From contig CAZOXM010000010.1 in assembly GCA_964583825.1 (NCBI GenBank), positions 1 through 64,000 of the forward strand: DNA of 64,000 nt, read 5' to 3'. Of the stretch, positions 34,083-42,094 are shown piece by piece (position 1 is the first letter of the stretch; each line of letters starts with the position of its first letter). This stretch comes from GCA-1730015 sp964583825 (lineage in GTDB: Bacteria > Pseudomonadota > Gammaproteobacteria > Granulosicoccales > Granulosicoccaceae). The translations under genes were made by a program, and so were the position numbers. A model generated the notes under the pieces. The model did not search any database. It was not told the DNA's origin and saw only the letters and a list, made by a program, of their open reading frames with translations.

Positions 34083-35449
34083 TCGCGGACGATCCTTTCG
34101 CCGGTGGTATTCGGGCTTTTGCAAAGTCGGTCAGGCAGGGAGACGTTACCTTTGAAGAGGCCGCGCAGTATTTCCTGCAGCGTATTGAGGCGTATGAAGC
34201 CCAACTGGGCGCTTTCGAATATGTCGACAAAGCGGGCGCATTGGCAAACGCCGCAGCGCTGGATCGCCTGCTGACTGCCGGTACTGATCTGGGCCCGCTT
34301 ATGGGGGTGCCAATGGGTGTAAAAGATATTATCACCGTCGAAGGCATGCCAGTCACCAATGGGTCAAATGCTGCCACCAGTCATCTCAATGGTGCCGAAG
34401 GCAGTCTGATCAAACACCTGCGGCAACTCGGCTGTGTGCTGTTAGGTAAAACCAAAACGGTGGAGTTTGCACTGGGTGCCACCGGTGTGAATGAAGCGCG
34501 CGGTACACCGTGGAACCCGCACGATTTACAGGTGCATCGCACGCCCGGGGGTTCGTCCAGTGGTTCGGCCGTTGCCACCGCTGCTGGTTTATGTGCATTC
34601 GCTCTCGGCACTGACACTGGGGGTTCGGTGCGCATACCGGCGTGTTACAACGGCTTGTTCGGTCATAAAACCACCGTCGGCTTGTGGCCGACTGATGGTG
34701 TTTTTCCCTTGTCACCCACACTGGATTCTATCGGTCCGATATGTCGCAGCGCCGATGACGCCGCCGTGATACACGAAGCCCTGCACACAACCCGCGCAGT
34801 AACCAATGTCTCGCTTCGAGGGCTCAGACTGGCAAAACCGCACCCGGTGTTTTTTGATGAACTGGACGCGGAAGTTAAAGCCGGATTTGATGCGATAGAA
34901 AAAGTACTGCGCGACGCCGGTGCACAAATCACCGATATCCGCATGGAAGAATCGATACATCGCAATGACATCTTCCCACTCATTGTCGGCGCAGAACTCA
35001 TCGCCTCGCTGACCCGCGAAGCTTTCCACGCTGCAGCGGACGATATGGATTCCATCACCAGGCAACGAGCTGCCGTCGGGCTCGAGCTCAGCGCCGTGGA
35101 ATATGTCAACGCGCAGCGCGCCCACCAGCACTGGCAGCGCATTGCACGTGAAAGTCTGCGCACGTTCGACGCGTGGATCGCCCCCACCGTACCGATGCTG
35201 CCGAAGGCCGTAGCCGACCTCGCAGACCCGCTCGTCGCCGAGCGTGCACTGCAATCATCGCGCAATACCCAACTCGGCAACCTGTACGGTTTATGTGCTG
35301 CAACCCTCCCGGTTCACCACCTCATCGGCAATACCCTGCCAGTCGGCTTCCAAATCATGATGTCAGCGGGGCAGGACAGCCGGCTGCTTGGCCTGTGCCG
35401 CGCAATTCAGCGCGATATCGGCGTCGCCTCACCGCCCACGATGCAATAA
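34079..35449 (+). CDS. Amidase-signature family hydrolase
   Basis: The 456-residue enzyme has the Ser-cisSer-Lys triad: K82 in G-V-P-M-G-V-K-D, cis-Ser S159 in P-G-G-S-S-S-G-S-A, and nucleophile S183 in T-D-T-G-G-S-V-R-I-P-A. It hydrolyses an amide. No GatB or GatC partner is present and the length fits stand-alone amidases rather than GatA. Coupling to the deacetylase gene suggests both act on the same or successive amides, such as acetylated polyamine breakdown products; this is inference. Confidence 0.9.
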   Translation: MIADDPFAGGIRAFAKSVRQGDVTFEEAAQYFLQRIEAYEAQLGAFEYVDKAGALANAAALDRLLTAGTDLGPLMGVPMGVKDIITVEGMPVTNGSNAATSHLNGAEGSLIKHLRQLGCVLLGKTKTVEFALGATGVNEARGTPWNPHDLQVHRTPGGSSSGSAVATAAGLCAFALGTDTGGSVRIPACYNGLFGHKTTVGLWPTDGVFPLSPTLDSIGPICRSADDAAVIHEALHTTRAVTNVSLRGLRLAKPHPVFFDELDAEVKAGFDAIEKVLRDAGAQITDIRMEESIHRNDIFPLIVGAELIASLTREAFHAAADDMDSITRQRAAVGLELSAVEYVNAQRAHQHWQRIARESLRTFDAWIAPTVPMLPKAVADLADPLVAERALQSSRNTQLGNLYGLCAATLPVHHLIGNTLPVGFQIMMSAGQDSRLLGLCRAIQRDIGVASPPTMQ

Positions 35450-35513
35450 CCCGTCGGCGCGCTTTACCTGGTCGCTTGAGTTACCTACAATTAACGGCTG
35501 GTCCAACCTCAGT

Positions 35514-35599
35514 GCCGGGGTGGCGGAATTGGTAGACGCAGCGGATTCAAAATCCGCCGGTGAATAACCTTGAGAGTTCGAGTCTCTCCCTCGGTACCA
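35514..35599 (+). tRNA. tRNA-Leu (anticodon CAA)
   Basis: The 86-nt sequence folds as a class II tRNA. The acceptor stem pairs 35514-35520 with 35589-35595, and the D arm contains G-G-T-A-G-A-C-G-C. The anticodon stem GCGGA/TCCGC holds the loop TTCAAAA (anticodon CAA). A long variable arm follows, then the T stem GAGAG/CTCTC with TTCGAGT. The discriminator A and encoded CCA end at 35599. A short T-run (35604-35608) follows directly. It marks the left edge of the accessory region, and tRNA-Leu genes are common integration sites. Confidence 0.96.
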
Positions 35600-35807
35600 C
35601 CATTTTTAGTCGTGGTTCAGGCTGTTAGGCGGTGGTGTACATAGTTTGGCTGCGAAGTGGTGATAATGTAAGGGACACCACAGCTTGTATATCGCAGGGG
35701 CCTGCTCCGGTTAAGCGCACTATTTCTTGCACAAGAACAGCCTAAACAAAAAGCGGCTGTGTTCTCTGACAAAGCTGTCGGTCTCTAAGCCGTGTAGAGT
35801 TGACGGA

Positions 35808-36182
35808 TCAGCTTGTTCGTTGCTTGTAATACGTGTCCTTGTGAACGATTAGCCCATTGCGGTAGGTCAGGATGTCGACACTTAGAAACTCTTCTTTTGT
35901 GCCATCCTTGTGCGTTGCGGTGCGACGGTATTCTCAATAGGCTTTGTTGTCGGAGATAGCGCAGTCCAGCGTTTCCCTGTGCACATTTTCAACCCTTTCG
36001 AACAGCGCCGAAAAGGCGCCGCGGATTGTATCGATACCTTCAAGGCGTACACCATGTTCATCCGGGCCGATGGCATGATCAAATGTTGCGTCATCCGCAA
36101 AGTGCTTCATGACAGCATCAATGTCGTTGGCGTTAAATGCATCGCCGACCGCGTCGACGAGTGCTCGGTTTAAAGCAGTCAT
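35808..36182 (-). pseudogene. NTF2/SnoaL-like protein broken by an in-frame stop
   Basis: The frame starts at the ATG at 36182 and codes for a SnoaL-like fold (A-F-N-A-N-D-I-D-A-V-M-K-H-F, D-H-G-V-R-L-E-G). It meets TGA at 35934-35936 after A-Y. The same frame continues with E-Y-R-R-T-A-T-H-K-D-G-T-K-E-E-F and D-I-L-T-Y-R-N-G-L-I-V-H-K-D-T-Y-Y-K to a real stop at 35808-35810, exactly the expected second half of the family. The stop replaces what is usually a tryptophan, so one base change TGG to TGA explains it. The ATG overlaps the hydrolase stop by 4 nt, showing a former operon. A small steroid- or lipid-like ligand enzyme is likely but unproven. Confidence 0.8.
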
Positions 36183-37075
36183 ACTTGTGGTTCCTTGCCT
36201 TTGAGAATATCGCACGTGTGTTTGAAGAAAGGGCTTGCCGGATTGACGAGCACATTTAATTCGTCAAAGTGATCAACCTCGGGGACGATGTAGAGTCCGA
36301 TCTTGCGCTTTGCTGTTTTATATTTATCGACATACATACCTGCCTGCCGATGAAATTCGTCAGTTTCTGCACCGCCGACTACCACGAGCTGTGAGGCATT
36401 GGTCGCTGGTGGGTGGTTGGTCATCGGGCTTTCAGCGTTGGCTTCTTGTTGGTCCATGCGGATACCGGCATTCAGCGCCTCGGTAAGGCGCACAGGTTCA
36501 AGATAGCTGAGCGGCGAAACCGGGATACCGGATTTGATCAGATCGGCTGGAAGATCTTCTCCGAAAGCGGGCCAGTCGGTCGCCATCATCATTTGTGTGA
36601 TATGACCACCCGCCGAGTGCCCCATCACATTGATAACGTCTGGATTGATGCCCAGATCGTGCGCACTGCGCCAGATGAAAGCCATCGCTTCGCGGGCTTC
36701 TTCAGAAATTTGTGTGATGGTTACGGAGGGACAAAGGTCATAGCCAACGACGACGACATTGAAGCCTGCCGCAACAAAGGGTGGGGCAATGAAGCTGTAG
36801 ATCGACTTGTCGCCACGTTGCCAATACCCGCCGTGGAAATAGACCAGAGTCGGTGCCGTTGCGTCCGTGCTGCGGAAGACATCCAGCTTTTGCTTTTCGC
36901 CTGCTCCATAGCGAATATCGATACTGCAGTCCGGGTTAGCCCGTGCTGCCTCGCTGTCGCTGCTCCACGCGGGAATGACGGTGACTTCATAGTCGGGTCT
37001 TCCGGCGCGCAGGTTGTATTGTGCGTCGAACTCATCAGGGGTGAAGTGGGTATGGTAGTTCAGTGGGTCATTCAT
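36179..37075 (-). CDS. Alpha/beta hydrolase, kynurenine-formamidase/esterase-like
   Basis: The 298-residue protein has the oxyanion motif Y-F-H-G-G-Y-W-Q and the nucleophile elbow G-H-S-A-G-G-H, with a late acid and histidine (E-V-D-H-F-D-E-L). These are hallmarks of the esterase/kynurenine formamidase-like group. The frame is intact, though its neighbours on both sides are broken. The substrate is unknown; its operon with a flavin monooxygenase, a GST and an NTF2-like protein suggests breakdown of an aromatic or lipophilic compound. Confidence 0.85.
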   Translation of the reverse strand: MNDPLNYHTHFTPDEFDAQYNLRAGRPDYEVTVIPAWSSDSEAARANPDCSIDIRYGAGEKQKLDVFRSTDATAPTLVYFHGGYWQRGDKSIYSFIAPPFVAAGFNVVVVGYDLCPSVTITQISEEAREAMAFIWRSAHDLGINPDVINVMGHSAGGHITQMMMATDWPAFGEDLPADLIKSGIPVSPLSYLEPVRLTEALNAGIRMDQQEANAESPMTNHPPATNASQLVVVGGAETDEFHRQAGMYVDKYKTAKRKIGLYIVPEVDHFDELNVLVNPASPFFKHTCDILKGKEPQV

Positions 37076-37077
37076 GA

Positions 37078-37194
37078 TCAGGCCTCGAGTTGGCGGGCAG
37101 CAAAGCTAAGCGCCGCGGCAAAAGACGAAAGTGGCAACGATGGAAACACCCGCCGGAAAGCGTTAAGCGCGCGGCGATTGTCCGGGACGTCCAT
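37078..37194 (-). CDS. Candidate 38-residue protein between GST and hydrolase
   Basis: A small frame runs from an ATG at 37194 that overlaps the GST stop (TGATG) to a TGA at 37078-37080, leaving 2 nt before the hydrolase ATG. It begins M-D-V-P-D-N-R-R-A-L-N-A-F and ends F-A-A-R-Q-L-E-A. The tight fit at both ends resembles translational coupling, but no family was recognised. It could be a real small protein or a remnant of a longer gene. Confidence 0.35.
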   Translation of the reverse strand: MDVPDNRRALNAFRRVFPSLPLSSFAAALSFAARQLEA

Positions 37195-37870
37195 CACAGT
37201 ACGCCCTCGCTGGCACAGGCTTGCTCGAGTGCGGCCCATTCATCAGGATTGGTTCCGAAAGGACGCATGACATGATCCTGATAAGCAGGACGCTCCGCCA
37301 GCCGCTGATACCAGGCCTCGACATTTGGCAGTGGCGGGCGTGCGCCCTCGACGTTGAAGTAGCGATAGGCCACCCACCCCAGAGGAATATCCGCCATTGT
37401 AAAGTGCTCACCGCAGACATAATCACGCTTTGCAAGGTGCTGATCCAGAATTGTCAGCGCGCCATGCGCCTCATCGCGCAGCTCGGTGATCTTGTCAGGG
37501 TCGCGCTGGTCGGGTTGGGTGCGCACAGTTGCAAAGAACAGATAGATCACTGGTCCGAATGCACGGCTTGCCGACCACTCCATCCACTGATCCGCAATCG
37601 CGCGCGTCTGAACGTCGGCAGGGCTTAGCGTTCCGGCGCTGTACCGGTCACAAAGATAACGCACGATAGCCAGGCTTTCCCACAGTGCGAAACCTCCGTC
37701 GCGGATAGCCGGGATCATCCTGTTGGATTAATCTGCGCGTACGTCCGGGTGTCAAGCTTGCCAAAGCTGCCTCCGGCAAGTTGCAGGGTGTAGTCAAGCC
37801 CAAGTTCATTGGCAGTCCATATTACCGGTATCGCATTGGATGAATACGATCGCCCCCATATCTCAAGCAT
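37194..37870 (-). pseudogene. Glutathione S-transferase with a frameshift
   Basis: The N-terminal thioredoxin-like part starts at the ATG at 37870 (M-L-E-I-W-G-R-S-Y-S-S-N) and runs to Y-A-Q-I-N-P-T-G, where the frame hits a stop. The next frame continues at once with M-I-P-A-I-R-D-G-G-F-A-L-W-E-S and the full helical C-terminal domain. Normal GSTs read N-P-x-G-x-I-P-A-I without a break, so one base was lost near 37716. A sequencing error could mimic this. It sits between the broken monooxygenase and the hydrolase genes. Confidence 0.78.
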
Positions 37871-38459
37871 GCGCAGACATCCGTTGTTGTTTGATGGACT
37901 GTGTGCCGAAGCGCGGCACAACATGTTCGAACAATCGATCCCAGCTGGCGAGAATTTTCTCGTAAGCCACGCCTGTGTACTGCTGCATCAGCATTAGATG
38001 ATCAAGACCGGTGGCAGCCTGCTTTTCGGCAAAGCGGTCGGCAACATATTCGGCGTCACCCACCACGATGATGCCGCGCTTGTTTAGAAAATCAAACCAG
38101 TCGCAGTGTTCATCTTCAGCACTCATTTCTTCATCAATATCAAGATAACTGTGTTTGGTCCATTCACCAGCCGGTCTTGAGCCACCCAGAAATTCATAGT
38201 AGGCGTTGATGCAGGGACGGATGGTATCAATGGCTTCCTGCATCGATTCGCCGACATAGAATGCAGTGGATACACCTACACCTTCTCCGAGTTTTACGGC
38301 ACGGCCCTCACGCTTTGCAACGGCGCAGCGGTACGCCTCCCAACACGCCAGCGTGCGTTTCGGTGCCGCCGACATCGAAATAACCCCCCCCCCAGTCTTT
38401 TCACCTGCCAGCGCAAACGTTGGCGGTGCGTTTGACATTAACCATACCGGCGGATGCTG
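37863..38459 (-). pseudogene. Luciferase-like monooxygenase, C-terminal part
   Basis: This frame reads Q-H-P-P-V-W-L-M-S-N-A-P-P-T-F and continues for about 190 residues of an LLM-class flavin-dependent oxidoreductase to the stop at 37863. The preceding 60 residues of the family are found on the opposite strand from 38460, so the gene is cut at 38459/38460. A tract of ten C at 38384-38393 lies within it (in frame). Its stop overlaps the GST ATG by 8 nt. The N-terminal roughly 180 residues of the enzyme were not found nearby. Confidence 0.75.
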
Positions 38460-38642
38460 GAGTCACTTGAGATAATCCTGAAAGCATGGACCAATGAATC
38501 GTTTACCCATCAGGGAGAGTTCTTCCAGTTCCCCGTACTCGGCTGGAATGAGACCAACCGATTTTTCGAACCACTGGACCCCGCTTACCACGATGCTGAC
38601 GGTGAGTACAAAGCCATGTATGTACACCCGCGTGTGTACCAG
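38460..38642 (+). pseudogene. Luciferase-like monooxygenase, inverted middle part
   Basis: On the plus strand this 183-nt piece reads E-S-L-E-I-I-L-K-A-W-T-N-E-S-F and later M-Y-V-H-P-R-V-Y-Q. This is the segment that should directly precede H-P-P-V-W in the same enzyme family, whose C-terminal part lies on the minus strand to the left. The exact abutment at 38459/38460 points to an inversion of this block. It is too short to function. The stretch 38643-39064 to the right holds no complete gene. Confidence 0.7.
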
Positions 38643-38769
38643 AGTGTTTGAGTATTGATCGTTGTGCCCCTTCGCCACAAAGATTAAAAATTGTATATCG
38701 ATCACTTCAGGTGCGACGACGTGATTTATAGACGGTTGTAAAGGCCGGTTCAACAGTTAGTCGCTGAGC

Positions 38770-38937
38770 ATGGCACAGTATCGATGGAAGAAAATTTTAG
38801 AACAGTGGAGTGTTGACGGGAACGATTTTTCGTCATCGGGTGGGTTCGCTAACTCAGTGTGGTACGACCCCATCACCAGTGAACCGTCTGACCTGGTTTT
38901 CGTTAGTCCGATGAACAGCACCCAGGGGATATGCTAG
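38770..38937 (+). CDS. Possible 55-residue open frame, unrecognised
   Basis: An ATG at 38770 opens a 55-codon frame (M-A-Q-Y-R-W-K-K-I-L-E-Q-W-S) that ends with TAG at 38935-38937. Its composition (Trp, Ser, Gly, Pro and conserved-looking V-W-Y-D-P-I-T) is protein-like, but there is no good ribosome site and no family is recognised. It lies among gene debris and may be a fragment of an older gene. Confidence 0.25.
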   Translation: MAQYRWKKILEQWSVDGNDFSSSGGFANSVWYDPITSEPSDLVFVSPMNSTQGIC

Positions 38938-39064
38938 CGCGGGCTCCCGATGATTCACCGGAGGAACGTAGCACCAACGATAGTGATTGTTTTGCTACTG
39001 AACGTTCACCGAGATCCCTGGGCAATTTCGGCCAAAAGCTCACCAATGCAAACGATGCGTGTGC

Positions 39065-39907
39065 TCATGCGTGTGGCTCCAGCCCATAAAACCGGACCGC
39101 CGTGCCGCCCATGACCGCAGCGCGATCTGCGTCGGATAGATCGGCAAAGAGTGCCGCTGCACAGCCCCGCCAGGCATCATAGGTGCCGGCCAATTCCAGC
39201 ACCGGCCAGTCGCTGCCCCACATAATCCGGTCGGGCCCGAAGCTGTCGATCACATGAGAGACCACAGGGCGCAGCGTGTCGGCAGACCAGCCTTCGCCAT
39301 ATTCATTGGCAAGGCCCGATACTTTGCAGAAAACATTGGGTTGCCCGGCAAGGGCTGCCATATCGCCGCGCCATTTGTCGCCCGCATCCGCACCGCCCGC
39401 GATCACCGGTTTTGCGCAATGGTCTATGACAAGGGACAGGCCTGGGTGGGCCTTTGCGATCTCGAGGGTGGCGGCCAGATGGCGCGGCTGCACCAGCGCA
39501 TCAAACCGCAGTCCGCGCTGTGCGACCTCCGCAAGGTTCGCCTGAACGGTGTCCCGCAGGATCCAGTTCGTATCTTCGATATCCTGCAGCATCGGCCGGA
39601 TACCTTTGAACACGGGCGAGGCACGCAGCCGGTCCAGCACGGCAGGCGCACCGGTATCCTCAAGGTCAACCCAGCCGACCACGCCTTTGATGAAATCGGC
39701 CTGTACTGCGAGGCTGATCATGAACGTAGTCTCGTCCACCGTGTCTGCGGCCTGCACCAACACGGTTCCGTCGATGCCGTGCCGGGCGAGAGCCGGGGCC
39801 AGATCCGACGGCAGAATATCGCGCCGGATCGCTGCGACCTCATCATTCATCCAGCTGTAATCGCCACGCGCGATCTGCCAAAAGTGTTGGTGCGCATCGA
39901 TTTGCAT
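39065..39907 (-). CDS. Amidohydrolase-2 sugar lactonase
   Basis: The 280-residue TIM-barrel protein starts M-Q-I-D-A-H6-Q-H8-F-W, has a mid-chain histidine block L-V-I-D-H-C-A-K-P and the final metal-site M-W-G-S-D-W-P-V. This is the pattern of COG3618 lactonases that open L-fucono- or L-galactono-1,5-lactone. In this cluster it would follow the aldo/keto reductase oxidation of an aldose. It is divergent from the oxidoreductase genes across a 94-nt AT-rich control region. Confidence 0.9.
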   Translation of the reverse strand: MQIDAHQHFWQIARGDYSWMNDEVAAIRRDILPSDLAPALARHGIDGTVLVQAADTVDETTFMISLAVQADFIKGVVGWVDLEDTGAPAVLDRLRASPVFKGIRPMLQDIEDTNWILRDTVQANLAEVAQRGLRFDALVQPRHLAATLEIAKAHPGLSLVIDHCAKPVIAGGADAGDKWRGDMAALAGQPNVFCKVSGLANEYGEGWSADTLRPVVSHVIDSFGPDRIMWGSDWPVLELAGTYDAWRGCAAALFADLSDADRAAVMGGTAVRFYGLEPHA

Positions 39908-39946
39908 GAGCTGGTTCTTCCACGATTATTCAATGGTGTAGTATAT

Positions 39947-39957
39947 AATTAAAAACA
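39947..39957. promoter_or_regulatory. Candidate shared regulator motif, copy 1
   Basis: AATTAAAAACA occurs here in the divergent region between the lactonase and oxidoreductase genes and again at 43047-43057 upstream of the sugar permease and the GntR gene. Both lie in AT-rich promoter regions with nearby GTATATAA elements (39941-39948, 43080-43087). This may reflect the GntR operator or simply promoter composition. Confidence 0.3.
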
Positions 39958-40001
39958 TTTACTGGAACAGTGAAACCGCTATTTTTGAGGGAGCTTATGC
40001 A

Positions 40002-41120
40002 ATGACCCAGACCCCCGTTTTGCAATTTGGGACCAGTCGTTTTTTACAGGCCCATGCGGACTTATTTATCGCAGAGGCCCGTGCACAGGGTCAGGATGCG
40101 GGGCCGATCACCATCGTGCAAAGCTCTGGAGATACGTCACGGACCCACCGGCTCGAAGCGTTGACTCAACCCTTCCCGATACGCATCGAAGGACAGTCTG
40201 GCGGCGAGACAGTGAAACACACGGTGATGGTCGACAGTGTCACCCGGGCAATATCCACCGCCCGGGAATGGGACGCTGTGGCAGAGGTCTTTGTCAATGA
40301 AGCAGAAATCATCCTGTCTAACACGGGCGATGCAGGTTACGCCGCCCAACCAGCCGACGATACCCCGGGGTTTGAGCAAAGCAAATCCTATCCGGGCAAG
40401 TTAACTGATCTGCTCCGCCTGCGCTTTGCGGCAGGGGCAGCGCCGTTGCAGATCATGCCGCTTGAGCTGATCGTGAACAACGGTGCGGTGCTGAAACAGC
40501 GGGTACTGGAACTGGCCCAAACCGACGACACGGCCTTTCGGGAGTACCTTGAGACAGACGTTATCTGGGTCAATTCACTGGTGGATCGCATTGTGTCCGA
40601 ACCGCTTGAGCCTGCGGGTGCGGTCGCCGAGCCCTACGCGCTTTGGGCGATTGAGGCGCAGCCCGGTTTGCGCCTGCCCTGCGATCACCCGTCGGTTCAG
40701 GTGGTTGATGATCTGGGTAAGATTGAGGCGCTGAAATTGTTCGTGCTTAACCTCGGTCACAGCTTTTTTGCCGACAGCTGGATCAACGAAGGCGGCGATG
40801 ACAGCGTGCTGGTGCGCGACCTGATGGCTGCACCTGGGGCGCTGACCACCGTGCTGCAGGATGAAGTGCGCCCGGCATTTGTTGCGGCAGGCTGGGCAGA
40901 TGAATTCGACAGCTATGTTGCGACGACAATGGACCGGTTTGCAAACCCGTTTCTGGCTCATCGCATCTCTGATATCGCGCAGAACCACAGCCAAAAGGTC
41001 GACCGCAGGATCGGTGGATTTCTGGCGTTTGCGCACGAGCACGGCGACGCATCAGAAAAACCAATCCTTCAAAACATCGTGCAAAACACAGCGCAAAACA
41101 ACGCGGAAAAACAACCATGA
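40002..41120 (+). CDS. Mannitol dehydrogenase-family oxidoreductase (UxaB-like)
   Basis: The 372-residue protein starts with V-L-Q-F-G-T-S-R-F-L-Q-A-H and keeps the long-chain mannitol/uronate dehydrogenase blocks V-N-N-G and the catalytic-region V-W-V-N-S-L-V-D-R-I-V-like segment (I-W-V-N-S-L-V-D-R-I-V here). It is shorter than UxaB or UxuB (about 480). The family interconverts keto-sugar acids and polyols with NAD. With a galactonate-type Zn dehydrogenase in the same cluster, reduction of D-tagaturonate to D-altronate is the most coherent role, by inference. It overlaps the aldo/keto reductase by 4 nt. Confidence 0.85.
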   Translation: MTQTPVLQFGTSRFLQAHADLFIAEARAQGQDAGPITIVQSSGDTSRTHRLEALTQPFPIRIEGQSGGETVKHTVMVDSVTRAISTAREWDAVAEVFVNEAEIILSNTGDAGYAAQPADDTPGFEQSKSYPGKLTDLLRLRFAAGAAPLQIMPLELIVNNGAVLKQRVLELAQTDDTAFREYLETDVIWVNSLVDRIVSEPLEPAGAVAEPYALWAIEAQPGLRLPCDHPSVQVVDDLGKIEALKLFVLNLGHSFFADSWINEGGDDSVLVRDLMAAPGALTTVLQDEVRPAFVAAGWADEFDSYVATTMDRFANPFLAHRISDIAQNHSQKVDRRIGGFLAFAHEHGDASEKPILQNIVQNTAQNNAEKQP

Positions 41121-42094
41121 CCCTGCCTGTAAAGAAAGTCGGCAAGACCGACATCGCGGTCACCCGCCTGTCTCTGGGCGGCTCAAGCTTTGGCAATCTC
41201 GGCGGTGTGGTTACCGATCAGGCTGTGACGGATGTGTTGACCCATGCGTGGAACGCGGGCATTCGCTACTTCGATACAGCGCCACATTACGGGCGGGGCC
41301 TCTCAGAGATGCGGATGGGGCAATTCCTGAATGCCAAATCGCGCGAAGATTACGTGATTTCATCCAAGGTGGGGCGTGTATTGTCACCCGGTCCGCAGCT
41401 GCAAGAGGCCGACGGGTTCATCAATCCGCTGCCCAATGCGGTGCGCTACGATTACAGCCACGATGGCATCATGGAGAGTTTTGAGGGCAGCTGCGAAAGG
41501 CTTGGCACCTCGAAGATCGAGATCATCTTTGTGCATGATATCGGAGAGGATACGCACGCCGCGGCAGACAACGAACGCCATATGGAAGCGCTTCTGGGCT
41601 CTGGCTTCGAGGCGCTGCACAAGCTGAAACAGGCCGGGCGCGTCAACGTTATCGGGCTCGGTGTAAACGAGTGTCAGGTTTGTCTGGATGTCATGGCGCA
41701 TGAAGCGCTGGACGTCATCCTGCTGGCCGGTCGTCTGACCTTGATGGACCGTGAGGCTGAAAAAGAACTTCTTGATGTTTGCACACAGCAAGGCACCTCT
41801 CTGGTGCTCGGCGGGATCCTGAACTCGGGCATTCTGGCGACCGGACCAAAGCCTGGCGCGTGGTTCAATTATGCGCCAGCGCCGGATCACATCATGCAAC
41901 AGGCAGGCGACCTTCAGGACAAGGCGAAGGCCGTGGGCCTCACACTGCCGCAGGCCGCAGTGCAATTCGCCGTCCGCCACCCCGCGGCCTGTTCGGTGCT
42001 GCTGGGGACGGGCAAGGTAACGTCACTGCAACGCAATCTGGATGCGGCGGCGCTTGAGCTGTCTCAGGAGGCTCTGACCTTCGTCACCGCCTGA
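41117..42094 (+). CDS. Aldo/keto reductase, L-fucose/L-galactose dehydrogenase-like
   Basis: The 325-residue protein has the catalytic tetrad motifs of the AKR fold: Y-F-D-T-A-P-H-Y-G (D and Y), V-I-S-S-K-V-G (K) and I-I-F-V-H-D-I-G (H). It resembles D-threo-aldose 1-dehydrogenase and L-galactose dehydrogenases, which oxidise the sugar at C1 to a lactone. Together with the lactonase gene this suggests the first two steps of oxidative L-fucose or L-galactose breakdown. Its 3' end overlaps the convergent GntR gene by 31 nt. Confidence 0.9.
   Translation: MTLPVKKVGKTDIAVTRLSLGGSSFGNLGGVVTDQAVTDVLTHAWNAGIRYFDTAPHYGRGLSEMRMGQFLNAKSREDYVISSKVGRVLSPGPQLQEADGFINPLPNAVRYDYSHDGIMESFEGSCERLGTSKIEIIFVHDIGEDTHAAADNERHMEALLGSGFEALHKLKQAGRVNVIGLGVNECQVCLDVMAHEALDVILLAGRLTLMDREAEKELLDVCTQQGTSLVLGGILNSGILATGPKPGAWFNYAPAPDHIMQQAGDLQDKAKAVGLTLPQAAVQFAVRHPAACSVLLGTGKVTSLQRNLDAAALELSQEALTFVTA

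Noticed and set aside
35934..35936. TGA read as tryptophan or selenocysteine in the NTF2-like gene
   Set aside because: Other genes in the window use TGA as a normal stop, no selenocysteine-type hairpin is visible just after it, and neighbouring genes are also damaged, so a nonsense mutation is simpler.
36413..37270. 285-codon plus-strand frame over the alpha/beta hydrolase and the 3' end of the GST pseudogene
   Set aside because: The minus-strand frame carries the H-G-G-Y-W and G-H-S-A-G-G motifs and overlaps its neighbours in operon fashion.
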